This document shows, in pieces, positions 30,252 to 38,928 of a stretch of DNA of 64,000 nt. Numbering within the stretch: the stretch's first letter is position 1; the number at the start of each line of letters is the position of its first letter. Position numbers and translations under genes: made by a program. Source of the DNA: Pseudomonadota bacterium (lineage in GTDB: Bacteria; Pseudomonadota; Alphaproteobacteria; Acetobacterales; Acetobacteraceae); contig JAJZVV010000002.1 of NCBI GenBank assembly GCA_021845595.1, positions 124,001 to 188,000 on the forward strand, read 5' to 3'. The notes below the pieces were generated by a model. The model worked only from the letters and a program-made list of their open reading frames with translations. It made no database searches and had not been told where the DNA came from.

Positions 30252-31256
30252 ATGACGCTGTTGACGGTACCGGTTCTCGATATTTCCGCGCTGCGCACCG
30301 GCGCGGCGCCGGCCCGGCGGGAAGTGGCGGCAGCGATCGACCGCGCCTGTCGTGACATCGGCTTTCTCGTCGTGTCCGGCCATGGCGTCGATGAGGGGCT
30401 GCTGCAGGGTATCAGCAGCGTTTCGCGCGCCTTCTTCGACCTCGATGTTGCGGAGAAGCAGCGCGTGGCTCGTCCGGCGCCCGATATCGCGCGCGGCTAT
30501 ATCGGTCTCGGCGAGGAGAGCGTCGCGCGCAGCCGTGGCGAGGCGGACGCACCTGGCGATCTTAATGAGTCGCTGATGATCGGGCCCGTCGATGTTCCGC
30601 GCGATGGCTCGGGGGACGCCTATTTCACGGCCCCTGCGGCCGGGCGGCACTTCCATCCGAATCTCTGGCCCGACCGGCCTCCGGCGCTGCGTCCGCTCTA
30701 TGAGGAGGGATTTCGCGCCCTCTCGACGCTGGCGGCGACGATCATGCGGGGCTTCGCTCTCGCGCTCGATCTGCCGGAGACCCATTTCGAGGCCGCGATC
30801 GACCGGCATATCAGCCGGCTGCGCGTGCGCAACTATCCGGCGCAGCAGGCCACACCGCTGCCCGGGCAGCTGCGCGTCGGCGCGCATTGCGACTATGGCA
30901 GTCTCACCATCCTGCGCACCGAGGATGTTCCCGGCGGGCTGCAGGTGATGAACAAGCTTGGTGACTGGGTGGACGTGCCGATCCTGCCGGGCACGTTCAT
31001 CATCAACATCGGCGAGCTGATGGCGCGCTGGACGAATGACCGCTGGGTGGCGACCCTGCACCGGGTGATCAATCCCCCGCAACGCGCCGGGGCGGAAACC
31101 AGGCGGCTTTCGATCGTGTTCTTCCACAATCCGAATTACGAAGCGGACATCACCTGCCTGCCGAGCTGCACCTGTCCGGGCAATCCGCCGCGCTATGCGC
31201 CGACCACATCCGGGGCCCATCTGCGCGACCAGTTCGTGCGCACCCAGGCGGCATGA
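30252..31256 (+). CDS. Isopenicillin N synthase-like 2-oxoglutarate/Fe(II) dioxygenase
   Basis: 334 aa from ATG 30252, with GGAGG at 30241-30245. The DIOX_N region (VPVLDISAL, GFLVVSGHGVDEGLL) is followed by the double-stranded beta-helix with the iron ligands His212-x-Asp214 (GAHCDYGSLT) and His270 (ATLHRV) and the co-substrate-binding Arg285-x-Ser287 (RRLSIVFF). It likely hydroxylates or oxidatively cleaves a small molecule. It sits after the importer genes and is coupled by ATGA to the deacetylase-like gene, suggesting that it processes the imported compound. Substrate unknown. Confidence 0.88.
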   Translation: MTLLTVPVLDISALRTGAAPARREVAAAIDRACRDIGFLVVSGHGVDEGLLQGISSVSRAFFDLDVAEKQRVARPAPDIARGYIGLGEESVARSRGEADAPGDLNESLMIGPVDVPRDGSGDAYFTAPAAGRHFHPNLWPDRPPALRPLYEEGFRALSTLAATIMRGFALALDLPETHFEAAIDRHISRLRVRNYPAQQATPLPGQLRVGAHCDYGSLTILRTEDVPGGLQVMNKLGDWVDVPILPGTFIINIGELMARWTNDRWVATLHRVINPPQRAGAETRRLSIVFFHNPNYEADITCLPSCTCPGNPPRYAPTTSGAHLRDQFVRTQAA

Positions 31257-32143
31257 CGACGATGAAGCTTGCTGCGCATGGTCGCTACGCCTACTCGCCG
31301 ATCACCGCGCGGGCCGATTTCGCCTGGCCCGAGGGCAGGCGTTTGGCCGTCTACGTCGCGCTCAATCTCGAGCATTTCGCGTTCGGTGAAGGGCTCGGGG
31401 CCGAGCTCGCGCCGGGCGGGCCGCCACCGGACGTGCTGAACTATGCGTGGCGCGACTATGGCAATCGGGTCGGCGCCTGGCGGCTGCTCGAACTGTTCGA
31501 CCGGCTCGCGCTGCCCTCCGCCGCGCTGCTCAACAGCGCCATTCTCGAGCACTGTCCGGCACTGGCCGAGGCGTTCCGCGCGCGCGGCGACGAGATCGTC
31601 GGCCATGGCCGAAGCAATGCCGAGCGCCAGTCGATCCTCGCCGAGGCGGAGGAGCGCGCGCTGATCGCCGAGGCTACCGCTCGCCTCGCCGCCTGGTCCG
31701 GCGCGGCGCCGGCGGGCTGGCTCGGGCCATGGATCGCCGAGAGCCGCGTCACGCCCGATCTGCTGCGCGAGGCCGGCTACCGCTACCTCCTCGACTGGTG
31801 TCACGACGACCAGCCGGTGTGGATGCGCACCCGTGCCGGCCCGCTGCTCGCGGTGCCCTACCCGCAGGAGCTCAACGACATCCCGGCGATCGCCGTGCGC
31901 CGCGCGGGGGCGTCGGAATTCGCCGACATGATCGTCGATCAGTTCGATGAGATGCTGGACCAGAGCGCCGCCCAGCCGCTGGTGATGGGCGTCGCGCTGC
32001 ACGCCTATATCGTCGGCCAGCCTTACCGGCTGCGTCATCTCCGCCGCGCGCTGGCCCATCTCGCCCTCCGCCGCCCGGAGGTGTGGCTGACGACGCCCGG
32101 GGCCATTGCGGGCCACTTCATCGCCCACGGGCCGGCGGCGTGA
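31253..32143 (+). CDS. Polysaccharide deacetylase-family protein, allantoinase-PuuE-like
   Basis: 296 aa, ATG at 31253 overlapping the dioxygenase stop (ATGA); a second ATG lies three codons in. The NodB-type fold is recognisable (VYVALNLEHFAFGEG, EIVGHGRSN with His118, GVALHAYIVGQPYRLRHLRRAL), but the chitin-deacetylase TFDDG motif is replaced, as in cytosolic PuuE-like amidohydrolases. There is no signal peptide, so it acts in the cytoplasm and more likely hydrolyses a small cyclic amide or ureide than a wall polymer. Last gene of the operon starting at 23964. Confidence 0.8.
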   Translation: MTTMKLAAHGRYAYSPITARADFAWPEGRRLAVYVALNLEHFAFGEGLGAELAPGGPPPDVLNYAWRDYGNRVGAWRLLELFDRLALPSAALLNSAILEHCPALAEAFRARGDEIVGHGRSNAERQSILAEAEERALIAEATARLAAWSGAAPAGWLGPWIAESRVTPDLLREAGYRYLLDWCHDDQPVWMRTRAGPLLAVPYPQELNDIPAIAVRRAGASEFADMIVDQFDEMLDQSAAQPLVMGVALHAYIVGQPYRLRHLRRALAHLALRRPEVWLTTPGAIAGHFIAHGPAA

Positions 32144-32171
32144 CCGAGCCCGCCGCCGCCCGACGGCGTCG

Positions 32172-32405
32172 TCATGCCAACGGGGCGAGGACCGCCTGGC
32201 CGGCGTGCTGGGCGACGAAGGCCACCCGCCCGCCGTCGGCGGCGGAGATCATCACCATGTCGCCAGGGCTGAAAACGTCGCGGGCGGGATCGATGAAGCC
32301 GGGCTGGGCGACATCGGCGAGCGGCTGGCCGTCGGCGCGGTAATGCCAGAGGGTGAAACCCTGCGCGTAGGCGAGGACTGAAAGATTGCGGAGCGCGAAG
32401 GCCAT
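32172..32405 (-). CDS. Small conserved-looking hypothetical protein
   Basis: 77 aa from ATG 32405 (MAFALRNLSVLAYAQGFTLW), preceded by AGGACCTC. The frame extends further upstream but runs through a terminator hairpin, so this start is preferred. The sequence is compact, with a central SPGDMVMISAADGG stretch and no signal peptide or membrane helix. Family not recognised. It lies 16 bases after the T-run of an intrinsic terminator on the same strand, an unusual position suggesting attenuation or its own promoter inside the hairpin region. Confidence 0.65.
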   Translation of the reverse strand: MAFALRNLSVLAYAQGFTLWHYRADGQPLADVAQPGFIDPARDVFSPGDMVMISAADGGRVAFVAQHAGQAVLAPLA

Positions 32406-32420
32406 TGGATGAGGTCCTAC

Positions 32421-32460
32421 AAAAAAAGGGCCGCGTTCCGGGAGGTTGGAACGCGGCCCC
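32421..32460 (-). terminator. Intrinsic terminator (minus strand)
   Basis: On the minus strand GGGCCGCGTTCC (32459-32448) pairs perfectly with GGAACGCGGCCC (32439-32428) around an 8-nt loop, followed directly by seven T residues (32427-32421). This is the clearest rho-independent terminator in the window. It follows the hypothetical gene at 32600-33004 by about 140 bp and precedes the start of the 77-aa gene by only 16 bp. Confidence 0.9.
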
Positions 32461-32599
32461 AAGGGTTGGGAAGAAGGAGGAACCAACGAAGACACGTCCC
32501 CCGTTGGCAGAATTCTATCTAGGGGCTGAAAGGGATCGGGTCAAGACTTTTTTCCTAAACTGATGTTCATGTGGCGACCACGTGGCGCCGGCACTGCCG

Positions 32600-33004
32600 T
32601 CAGCCGACGATCCCCTTGACGCGCAGCGGCCATTCCAGGCGCTCCAGCGCCTCGCGCCAGAGCTGCCAATCGGCCCGCTCGCCCGCGTGGGACGAGCTCG
32701 GCGCCGTGCGGCGCTCGCCCCAGACCCGGAGCACGCGCGCATGGACGAGGTCGATCCGGCGCTGGCGATAGAGCCGATCGAGGCAGGTGACGACATCGTC
32801 GGGCTCGCAGGGGCGAGGCACGGCGCCGGCATTGGCGGTATAGCGGGCGCCGTCGCGCCGGGCGGCCAGCGCGGCCATGGTCCAGAACCACGCCTCTTCG
32901 GCCGACCGGAAGGGTACCGGCGGGCGGGCCGCGCGGGTGCGCGCCGGCAGCGGCGCGCCGGTCGGGGCGGCGGGGACCATCTTGAGTTGCGCTGCGTTGG
33001 CCAT
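32600..33004 (-). CDS. Hypothetical protein, alphaproteobacterial type
   Basis: 134 aa, ATG 33004 with GGAGGCAAG upstream. A Pro/Ala/Arg-rich N-terminus precedes an ordered part beginning RSAEEAWFWTMAALAARRDG and continuing with CEPDDVVTCLDRLYRQRRID and WPLRVKGIVG at the end. From memory, similar proteins occur in other alphaproteobacteria without known function; this could not be checked. It is divergent from the S24 repressor gene with about 200 bp between starts, so it may be a target of that repressor. Confidence 0.72.
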   Translation of the reverse strand: MANAAQLKMVPAAPTGAPLPARTRAARPPVPFRSAEEAWFWTMAALAARRDGARYTANAGAVPRPCEPDDVVTCLDRLYRQRRIDLVHARVLRVWGERRTAPSSSHAGERADWQLWREALERLEWPLRVKGIVG

Positions 33005-33206
33005 GGCGTCTTGCCTCCTTCAAAGGACGTATTGAACAAAACCGGAACGAGAGAAACCATGAATCCACTCGCCGTGCAAGCGCAAAAAGGCAAAATTTCC
33101 TATTCCCTTCGGACACGAATCCGCGCACAGTGTCGCCTCGTCCGGATCACCCTCCCGGCGGCCGTGCCCTTCCCTCCCGCCTTTGAACTGGCCCCGGTGC
33201 TGCCGC

Positions 33207-33854
33207 ATGAAGCATGACGATATCTGGCGCGCGCTGGACACGCTGGCAGCCGAGCGTGGGCTTTCGCCTTCCGGGCTCGCCCGCCTCGCGGGGCTCGACC
33301 CGACGACGTTCAACCCCTCCAAACGCAGCATGCCGGATGGGCGCCATCGCTGGCCGAGCACCGAGAGCCTGGCCAAGGTGCTGAACTCGACCGGCATCAA
33401 TCTGGCTGACTTCACCACGCTGGTGAACGGCGCCCGTGCCCTGCCCGCCGGTGGTGCGCGTGCGGGGCAGCGGCGCATCCCGCTGATCGGGTTGGCCCAG
33501 GCCGGAGGCGAGGGGTTCTTCGACGATGGCGGCTACCCGATCGGCGGCAGCTGGGACGAGATCAGCCTGCCGGAGATCGGCGATCCCAACGCCTACGCGC
33601 TCGAGATCAGCGGGGATTCGATGGAGCCGGTCTTCCGTGACGGCGACATGGTCATCGTCGCCCCGGCCGCGCCGATCCGCCGCGGCGACCGCGTCGTGGT
33701 GCGGACCCGGGAAGGCGAGGTGATGGCCAAGCAGCTGGCGCGCCGCTCCGCCCGGCGGGTGGAGCTGCGCAGCCTGAACCCCGCCCATCAGGACTACAGC
33801 TTCGATCTCGCCGAGGTCGCCTTCATGCACCGGATCATCTGGGCCAGCCAATGA
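33207..33854 (+). CDS. S24-family (LexA/CI-like) transcriptional regulator
   Basis: 215 aa from ATG 33207 (MKHDDIWRALDTLA). An N-terminal helix-turn-helix (LSPSGLARLAGLDPTTFN) is followed by an S24 peptidase-like domain with the catalytic Ser138 (SGDSMEP) and Lys175 (VMAKQL), as in self-cleaving repressors. The cleavage site may be the Ala-Gly at 98-100 (GLAQAGGEG). Such proteins are relieved by RecA-dependent self-cleavage in phage CI/LexA; no phage genes are near, so this looks like a resident chromosomal regulator. Targets unknown; the divergent hypothetical gene is a candidate. Confidence 0.87.
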   Translation: MKHDDIWRALDTLAAERGLSPSGLARLAGLDPTTFNPSKRSMPDGRHRWPSTESLAKVLNSTGINLADFTTLVNGARALPAGGARAGQRRIPLIGLAQAGGEGFFDDGGYPIGGSWDEISLPEIGDPNAYALEISGDSMEPVFRDGDMVIVAPAAPIRRGDRVVVRTREGEVMAKQLARRSARRVELRSLNPAHQDYSFDLAEVAFMHRIIWASQ

Positions 33855-33906
33855 GCCTGCGTCGGCGCGCCATCGCCTTGCCCGGGCGCGCCGATTGGTC
33901 GGTGAT

Positions 33907-34683
33907 CTATTGCAGCTGGAGCACGACCGGCGGCAGCGGCGGGAACTCGACCCTCACGATCGCCGGCCCGTCGAGCCAGACCGGCGGCGTGACGCTGCCG
34001 AGCAGCACCACCTGACCCGAGCGCAGGCCGCCGAACCGCGCCGCGACTGCACTGCCGGCGAGCCAAGCCAGCACCGCCAGCGGATCGCCGAGCAGATCCG
34101 CCCCCGTCCCACGGTCGCGCTCCTGCCCATCGATACGGATCGTGCCTGCCAATGCGCGCAGATCGGCGCCTGGGCGGACCGGCTCGCCGAGCACCGCGGC
34201 GGCGTGGAAGACCTGATCGGCGACGAGCGCCGGTGCCCCGATCGCAGCGAAGTCCGTGTAGCGGTTTTCGACCAGCTCGATCGCCGCCATCACGCAATCG
34301 ACGGCGCCGGCGACCCCGCCTGCGTCATAGCGGCCCGGCGGCAGATCGCGGCCAAGCCGCACCGCCAGTTCGCACTCCACGCCGGGGCGAACGAAATCCG
34401 GAAACGCGAGCGCAGCGCCGGAGCGGTGGATGCCCGCCTCGACCATGGCGCCCGCCGCGGGCTCGCCGAGCCCGAGATAGTCCTGCATCCGCCGCGCGGT
34501 CGCGCCGACCTTGAAGCCCGCGGGTGGCAGCGGGCCGAGGCGCCGGGCCAGCGCGTGCTGCGCCGCCGCGGCTTCGTCGAGACCGGGCGGGACCAGCGGC
34601 GCGGGCAACGGCCCGACGGTCGTCCGCGCCGCGCGGGCGGCGAGCAGGAAGGCCGCGGTTGCCTCGGGGTCGTACCCCGTCAC
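33907..34683 (-). CDS. 2-keto-4-pentenoate hydratase family protein
   Basis: 258 aa. Family features include GFKVGATARRMQDYLGL, the metal-site segment VECELAVRLGRDL, and AIELVENRYTDF in the middle. Members (MhpD/DmpE/HpaH types) hydrate 2-hydroxy-dienoates in aromatic meta-cleavage pathways, or are decarboxylases of the same fold. No other meta-cleavage genes are adjacent: it is coupled by ATGA to rlmB upstream, so the pathway is unclear. Confidence 0.84.
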   Translation of the reverse strand: MTGYDPEATAAFLLAARAARTTVGPLPAPLVPPGLDEAAAAQHALARRLGPLPPAGFKVGATARRMQDYLGLGEPAAGAMVEAGIHRSGAALAFPDFVRPGVECELAVRLGRDLPPGRYDAGGVAGAVDCVMAAIELVENRYTDFAAIGAPALVADQVFHAAAVLGEPVRPGADLRALAGTIRIDGQERDRGTGADLLGDPLAVLAWLAGSAVAARFGGLRSGQVVLLGSVTPPVWLDGPAIVRVEFPPLPPVVLQLQ

Positions 34684-35681
34684 GGTCGCGCCAGCTCGTA
34701 GAGCGCGACCGCGGCCGCGGCGGAGACATTCAAGCTTTCCATGCCGCCCAGCATGAGCAGGCCGGCAAGCTCGTCGCAGGTCTCGCGCAACAGACGGCGG
34801 AGGCCGACATCCTCGGCCCCCAGCACCAGCGCCACCCGTCGCCCCGCCAGCGCGGGCCCGCTGAGCGGCGGCGCGGCGGCGGCGAGGCCGACGACCCAGA
34901 ACCCGGCCGCCTTCAAGGCCACGAGCGTGCGCGTGAGATTGACGGCATGAAGCAGCGGGACGGCCTCGAGCGCGCCGGACGCCGCCTTCGCCATGGCCCC
35001 GGCCTCATCGGGCGCGTGTCGATCCTGCATCAGTACGGCCGCGACCCCGAACGCGGCGGCGGACCGCAGAATGGCGCCGACATTGCGCGGATCGGTGACT
35101 TGGTCGAGCACGAGCACCGGCCCCGGGCGCTCGAGTGCCTGCGCCAAGGCAGGCGGGGCCAGGGGATCGGCAAGCAGCGCGGCGCCCTGATGGACGACGC
35201 CGCGGCCGAGCAGCTGGTCGATCCGGGCCCGCTCGGTGCGCTCGGCGGCGAGTGGCCAGGGCGGCGTCAGTTTGGCGGCGATGGCGGCCTGCGCCTCCTC
35301 GGTCAGCATGAGCCGGCGCAGCCGGCGCTGTGGGTTCGCCAATGCCGCGCGGACGGCATGCAGCCCGTAGAGCCAGATGCCGCCCCGCGGCGGCTCGCGC
35401 CCGGGCGCTTCTGCCGCTCCGCCGCGCGCGGGCCCGGACGGCCGGTCCTGGCGGTGGTGAGCACCCCGCGCCGGCGGCTCGGAGACGCCGTGGTCCCTGA
35501 CCCGCTCGGGCGGCCGATCCGCCGCGGCCATGCGCTCGGCCCTCGATCCGCCCGGCCCGCGGGCCGCAGGCGCCTCGTTGCCACGCTGGCCGCTGCCCGC
35601 GTGGCCGCGTTGGGATCGGCTGTGCTCGGTCGGGTTACGAAGCGGGGGGCGGGGTCCCCGCGGCGGCTGGGAATGTTTCAT
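34680..35681 (-). CDS. rlmB: 23S rRNA (guanosine(2251)-2'-O)-methyltransferase RlmB
   Basis: 333 aa from ATG 35681 (MKHSQPPRGP), with an AGGTG ribosome-binding-like sequence 6 bases upstream. An Arg/Pro-rich disordered N-terminus of about 95 residues precedes the L30e-like substrate-binding domain (GGIWLYGLHAVRAAL) and the SpoU knot: VLVLDQVTDPRNVGAILRSA, VALVLGAEDVGL and MESLNVSAAAAVALYEL. It 2'-O-methylates G2251 of 23S rRNA. The extended disordered N-terminus is longer than in E. coli. It is coupled to the hydratase gene. Confidence 0.92.
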   Translation of the reverse strand: MKHSQPPRGPRPPLRNPTEHSRSQRGHAGSGQRGNEAPAARGPGGSRAERMAAADRPPERVRDHGVSEPPARGAHHRQDRPSGPARGGAAEAPGREPPRGGIWLYGLHAVRAALANPQRRLRRLMLTEEAQAAIAAKLTPPWPLAAERTERARIDQLLGRGVVHQGAALLADPLAPPALAQALERPGPVLVLDQVTDPRNVGAILRSAAAFGVAAVLMQDRHAPDEAGAMAKAASGALEAVPLLHAVNLTRTLVALKAAGFWVVGLAAAAPPLSGPALAGRRVALVLGAEDVGLRRLLRETCDELAGLLMLGGMESLNVSAAAAVALYELARP

Positions 35682-35822
35682 CGGGCGCACCTGTCCTGCG
35701 AGCGCGGGCGGAGCGCCGCGCCTCCATTCTGCCCCCAACCGGCCCCCCCGCAAACCCCGAGCCTCGCGCCAGCCCGCCCTTCCCTGCCGAGGACGAGCCG
35801 GCACGCTCCATCACGCCCTCGC

Positions 35823-37787
35823 CTATACATCCAGGTCGGCGACGCTGCCCGCGTGTTTCTGGATGAACTGGAAGCGCAATTCGGGCCGCCGCCCCATCAG
35901 GCTCTCCACGAGGTCCGCCGTATCGCGGCGTTCTTCGGTCGGGGCGACGACGCGCAGCAGGGTTCGCTTGGCCGGATCCATGGTGGTCTCGCGCAGCGCG
36001 GCTGGTGGCATCTCGCCGAGGCCCTTGAACCGGGAGATCTCGACCTTGGCGCCCGGCTTGAAGCCCGTCTTCATCAGCCGCTCGCGCTCGGCATCGTCCA
36101 TCGCGTAGACGCTTTTCGCCCCCTGGGTGAGCCGGTAGAGCGGGGGGCGGGCGAGGTAGAGACGTCCGCCATGCACCAGCGCCGCCAGCTCGCGATAGAA
36201 GAAGGTCATCAACAGGGAGGCGATGTGGGCGCCATCGACGTCCGCGTCGGTCATGATGATCACGGAGCCATAGCGCAGCCGGGCGAGATCGAGCCGGTCG
36301 CCAGCGCCGCAACCCAGCGCCTCGATGAGGTCCTTCAACTCCTGGTTCTGGCGCAGTTTGTCGGCCGACGCGGCGGCCACGTTGAGAATCTTGCCGCGTA
36401 GGGGCAGCACCGCCTGAGTTTCGCGGTTGCGCGCCTGCTTGGCGGACCCGCCGGCGCTGTCGCCTTCGACGAGGAACAGCTCCGTTCCGTCCGCGCTCTC
36501 GCGCGAGCAATCGGCGAGCTTGCCCGGCAAACGGAGCCGGCGCGTTGCGGTCTTGCGCGGCGTATCCTTGGCGTCGCGGCGGCGAATGCGCTCCTCCGCG
36601 CGCTCGATCATCGCCGCGAGCAGAGCGTCCGCCATCGCCGGATCCGCGGCGAGGAAATGGTCGAACCGATCGCGCAGCGCGGTCTCGACCAGGCGGGACG
36701 CCTCGGTGCTCGTCAGTTTCTCCTTGGTCTGGCCCTGGAATTGCGGCTCCCTCAGGAACAGCGACAGCTTCGCGACGAGGGCGCCGACCGCATCCTCGGC
36801 GGAGATGGCACTGGCGCGGCGGTTCGACCGGTGCTCGCCCCACGCGCGGGCTCCCTTGAGCAGCGCGGCCCGGAAACCCGCCTCGTGGGTGCCGCCAGCC
36901 GGCGTCGGCACCGTATTGCAGTAGGAGGTGACGCTGCCCTCGGCGTCATCCAGCCACGCCACGGCCCACTCGACGCGCCCGGCCGAGCCCGCCAGCGGGG
37001 CTTCTCCGGCCCAGAGCCCCGGCACGATCCGTGTCGCCGAGCCGATCTCGGCTTCAAGGCTATCGGCGAGCCCTCCAGGAAAGTGCAGCACTGCATCCGC
37101 CGGCACCTCGCCGCCCGCGCCGACGAGCGTGGGATCGCACGACCAGCGGATTTCCACGCCGCGAACGAGGTAGGCCTTCGAGCGGCACAGCCGGTAGAGC
37201 CGCATCGGGGAAAACTCCAGCCCACCGAAGATTTCGGGGTCGGGGCGGAAGCGGACGAGTGTTCCCCGCCGGTTCTGGACCGAACCGGCATTCTTCAGCG
37301 GCCCCAGCGGTTTGCCCCGGACATAGGCCTGCGTCCACAGCACCCGGTCGCGCGCCACTTCGACTTCGAGCCGCTCGGACAAGGCGTTCACGACCGAGCT
37401 GCCCACCCCGTGGAGCCCGCCGGATGTCTCGTAGGCCTTGCCGCCGAACTTGCCGCCCGAATGCAGCGTCGTCAGAATTACCTCGAGCGCGCTCTTGCCC
37501 TTGAATTTCGGGTGCGGATCGACCGGGATGCCGCGACCATTGTCGCGGATCGCGAGCCAGTTGCCGGCAGCGAGTTCGACCTCGATGAAGCTGGCATGGC
37601 CGGCGACCGCCTCGTCCATGGCGTTGTCGAGAATTTCCGCGGCGAGATGATGCAGCGCGACCTCGTCGGTGCCGCCGACATACATGCCGGGGCGCCGACG
37701 CACCGGCTCCAGCCCTTCGAGCACCTCGATATCCTTGGCCGAATAGGTGCCGGTCTGGCTGGTGACGCGGTCGAACAAATCGTTCAT
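35823..37787 (-). CDS. parE: DNA topoisomerase IV subunit B
   Basis: 654 aa from ATG 37787 (MNDLFDRV), preceded by AGGAACA. GHKL ATPase motifs: EILDNAMDEA (51-60) and DNGRGIPV (82-89); ATP-lid ETSGGLHGVG; Toprim motif EGDSAGG and the metal-binding TDADVDGAHI; C-terminal RFKGLGEM. The overall length and the lack of an E. coli GyrB-type insertion fit ParE rather than GyrB. With ParC it decatenates daughter chromosomes. parC is not in the window. Confidence 0.93.
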   Translation of the reverse strand: MNDLFDRVTSQTGTYSAKDIEVLEGLEPVRRRPGMYVGGTDEVALHHLAAEILDNAMDEAVAGHASFIEVELAAGNWLAIRDNGRGIPVDPHPKFKGKSALEVILTTLHSGGKFGGKAYETSGGLHGVGSSVVNALSERLEVEVARDRVLWTQAYVRGKPLGPLKNAGSVQNRRGTLVRFRPDPEIFGGLEFSPMRLYRLCRSKAYLVRGVEIRWSCDPTLVGAGGEVPADAVLHFPGGLADSLEAEIGSATRIVPGLWAGEAPLAGSAGRVEWAVAWLDDAEGSVTSYCNTVPTPAGGTHEAGFRAALLKGARAWGEHRSNRRASAISAEDAVGALVAKLSLFLREPQFQGQTKEKLTSTEASRLVETALRDRFDHFLAADPAMADALLAAMIERAEERIRRRDAKDTPRKTATRRLRLPGKLADCSRESADGTELFLVEGDSAGGSAKQARNRETQAVLPLRGKILNVAAASADKLRQNQELKDLIEALGCGAGDRLDLARLRYGSVIIMTDADVDGAHIASLLMTFFYRELAALVHGGRLYLARPPLYRLTQGAKSVYAMDDAERERLMKTGFKPGAKVEISRFKGLGEMPPAALRETTMDPAKRTLLRVVAPTEERRDTADLVESLMGRRPELRFQFIQKHAGSVADLDV

Positions 37788-37920
37788 GTTGTGTTCCTGT
37801 TGGCGCGCGAACCCTACAGAGCAAACGCGAGTCGCGGCAAGCGGTCTGTGGTTTCGCTTGACTCGCCCACAGTCCGCGCCACGCTGGCGGAAATGGTTGG
37901 GGCTATGGGGGAGACTGGCG

Positions 37921-38919
37921 GTGGCAAAGGCGGATTGGACGTTGACCTCGATCATGGCGCGACGCGGGGTGGGCGCGAAGCGGAAGCCCGCGGTCCATGA
38001 CCTGACGGAAGCGCGACAAGGGAAATACCACTACACCATCGGCCCCTATTCGGACCCTGTTCTCACCGTCGCACCGGGCGATCGGATCCGTGTGGAAACG
38101 CGCGATGCGTTCGAGGGCGCGATCCGGACCGAGCGGGACAAACCGAGCAAGCGCCTGCGCCTGCCCTTCGTCAATCCGCAGAACGGCCCGATCATGATCG
38201 AGGGCGCGGAGCCCGGAGACGCGATCGCTGTCCACATCGAATCCATGGCCCCGCGCGGGGAGAACCCGCACGGCACGTGCTGCATGATCCCCGAGTTCGG
38301 CGCGCTCACCGGCACCGCATTGACCGCGACGCTGAACGCGCCGCTGCCGGAAATCGTGCGGAAGGTGCCGATCGAGGGCAAGTCGGTGCGCTGGTCCGAT
38401 CGCGTGACGCTGCCCTATGCGCCACATATCGGCACGCTGAGCACCTCGCCCGAGATCGACTCCATCAACACGCTGACGCCGGATGCGCACGGCGGCAACA
38501 TGGACCTGCCGGACATGGGGCCAGGCTCCATCACCTACCTGCCGGTCCGCGCCCCGGGCGCACGGCTGTTCATCGGCGACGCGCATGCCTGTCAGGGCGA
38601 CGGGGAGGTCTGCGGCACCGCCGTCGAATATGCCTCGCTGACGACGATTCGCGTCGATCTCATCAAGGGTTGGACGCTGGACTGGCCGCGACTGGAGCGG
38701 GAAGAGTTCATCATGACCATCGGCAGCGCACGCCCGCTGGAAGACGCGGCGCGCATCGCCTACCGTGAGCTGGTGCGGTGGATGGCGGCCGACTACGGGT
38801 TCGACCAGTGGGATGCGTACATGATGTTGAGCCAGTGCGGACGTGTCCGGCTCGGGAATTTCGTCGATCCGAAATACACGGTGGGCGCAGCAATTTCGAA
38901 GAACTACTTGCAATCCTAA
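37921..38919 (+). CDS. Acetamidase/formamidase family protein
   Basis: 332 aa from a GTG at 37921 that has GGGGGAG seven bases upstream; ATG 37954 (321 aa) is an alternative with weaker upstream signal. Family motifs: YHYTIGPYSDPVLTVAPGD, GDAIAVHIESM, GGNMD and GDAHACQGDGEVCGTAVE. Members hydrolyse short amides such as formamide or acetamide to the acid and ammonia. It is cytoplasmic. It heads a three-gene cluster with an SDR and a luciferase-like monooxygenase, suggesting catabolism of an amide-containing compound. Confidence 0.88.
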   Translation: MAKADWTLTSIMARRGVGAKRKPAVHDLTEARQGKYHYTIGPYSDPVLTVAPGDRIRVETRDAFEGAIRTERDKPSKRLRLPFVNPQNGPIMIEGAEPGDAIAVHIESMAPRGENPHGTCCMIPEFGALTGTALTATLNAPLPEIVRKVPIEGKSVRWSDRVTLPYAPHIGTLSTSPEIDSINTLTPDAHGGNMDLPDMGPGSITYLPVRAPGARLFIGDAHACQGDGEVCGTAVEYASLTTIRVDLIKGWTLDWPRLEREEFIMTIGSARPLEDAARIAYRELVRWMAADYGFDQWDAYMMLSQCGRVRLGNFVDPKYTVGAAISKNYLQS

Positions 38920-38928
38920 CACGGAGAT

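Noticed and set aside
33207-33854. S24/LexA-like regulator considered as a prophage repressor
   Set aside because: No integrase, Cro-like, structural or lysis genes in the neighbourhood, and base composition matches the flanks.
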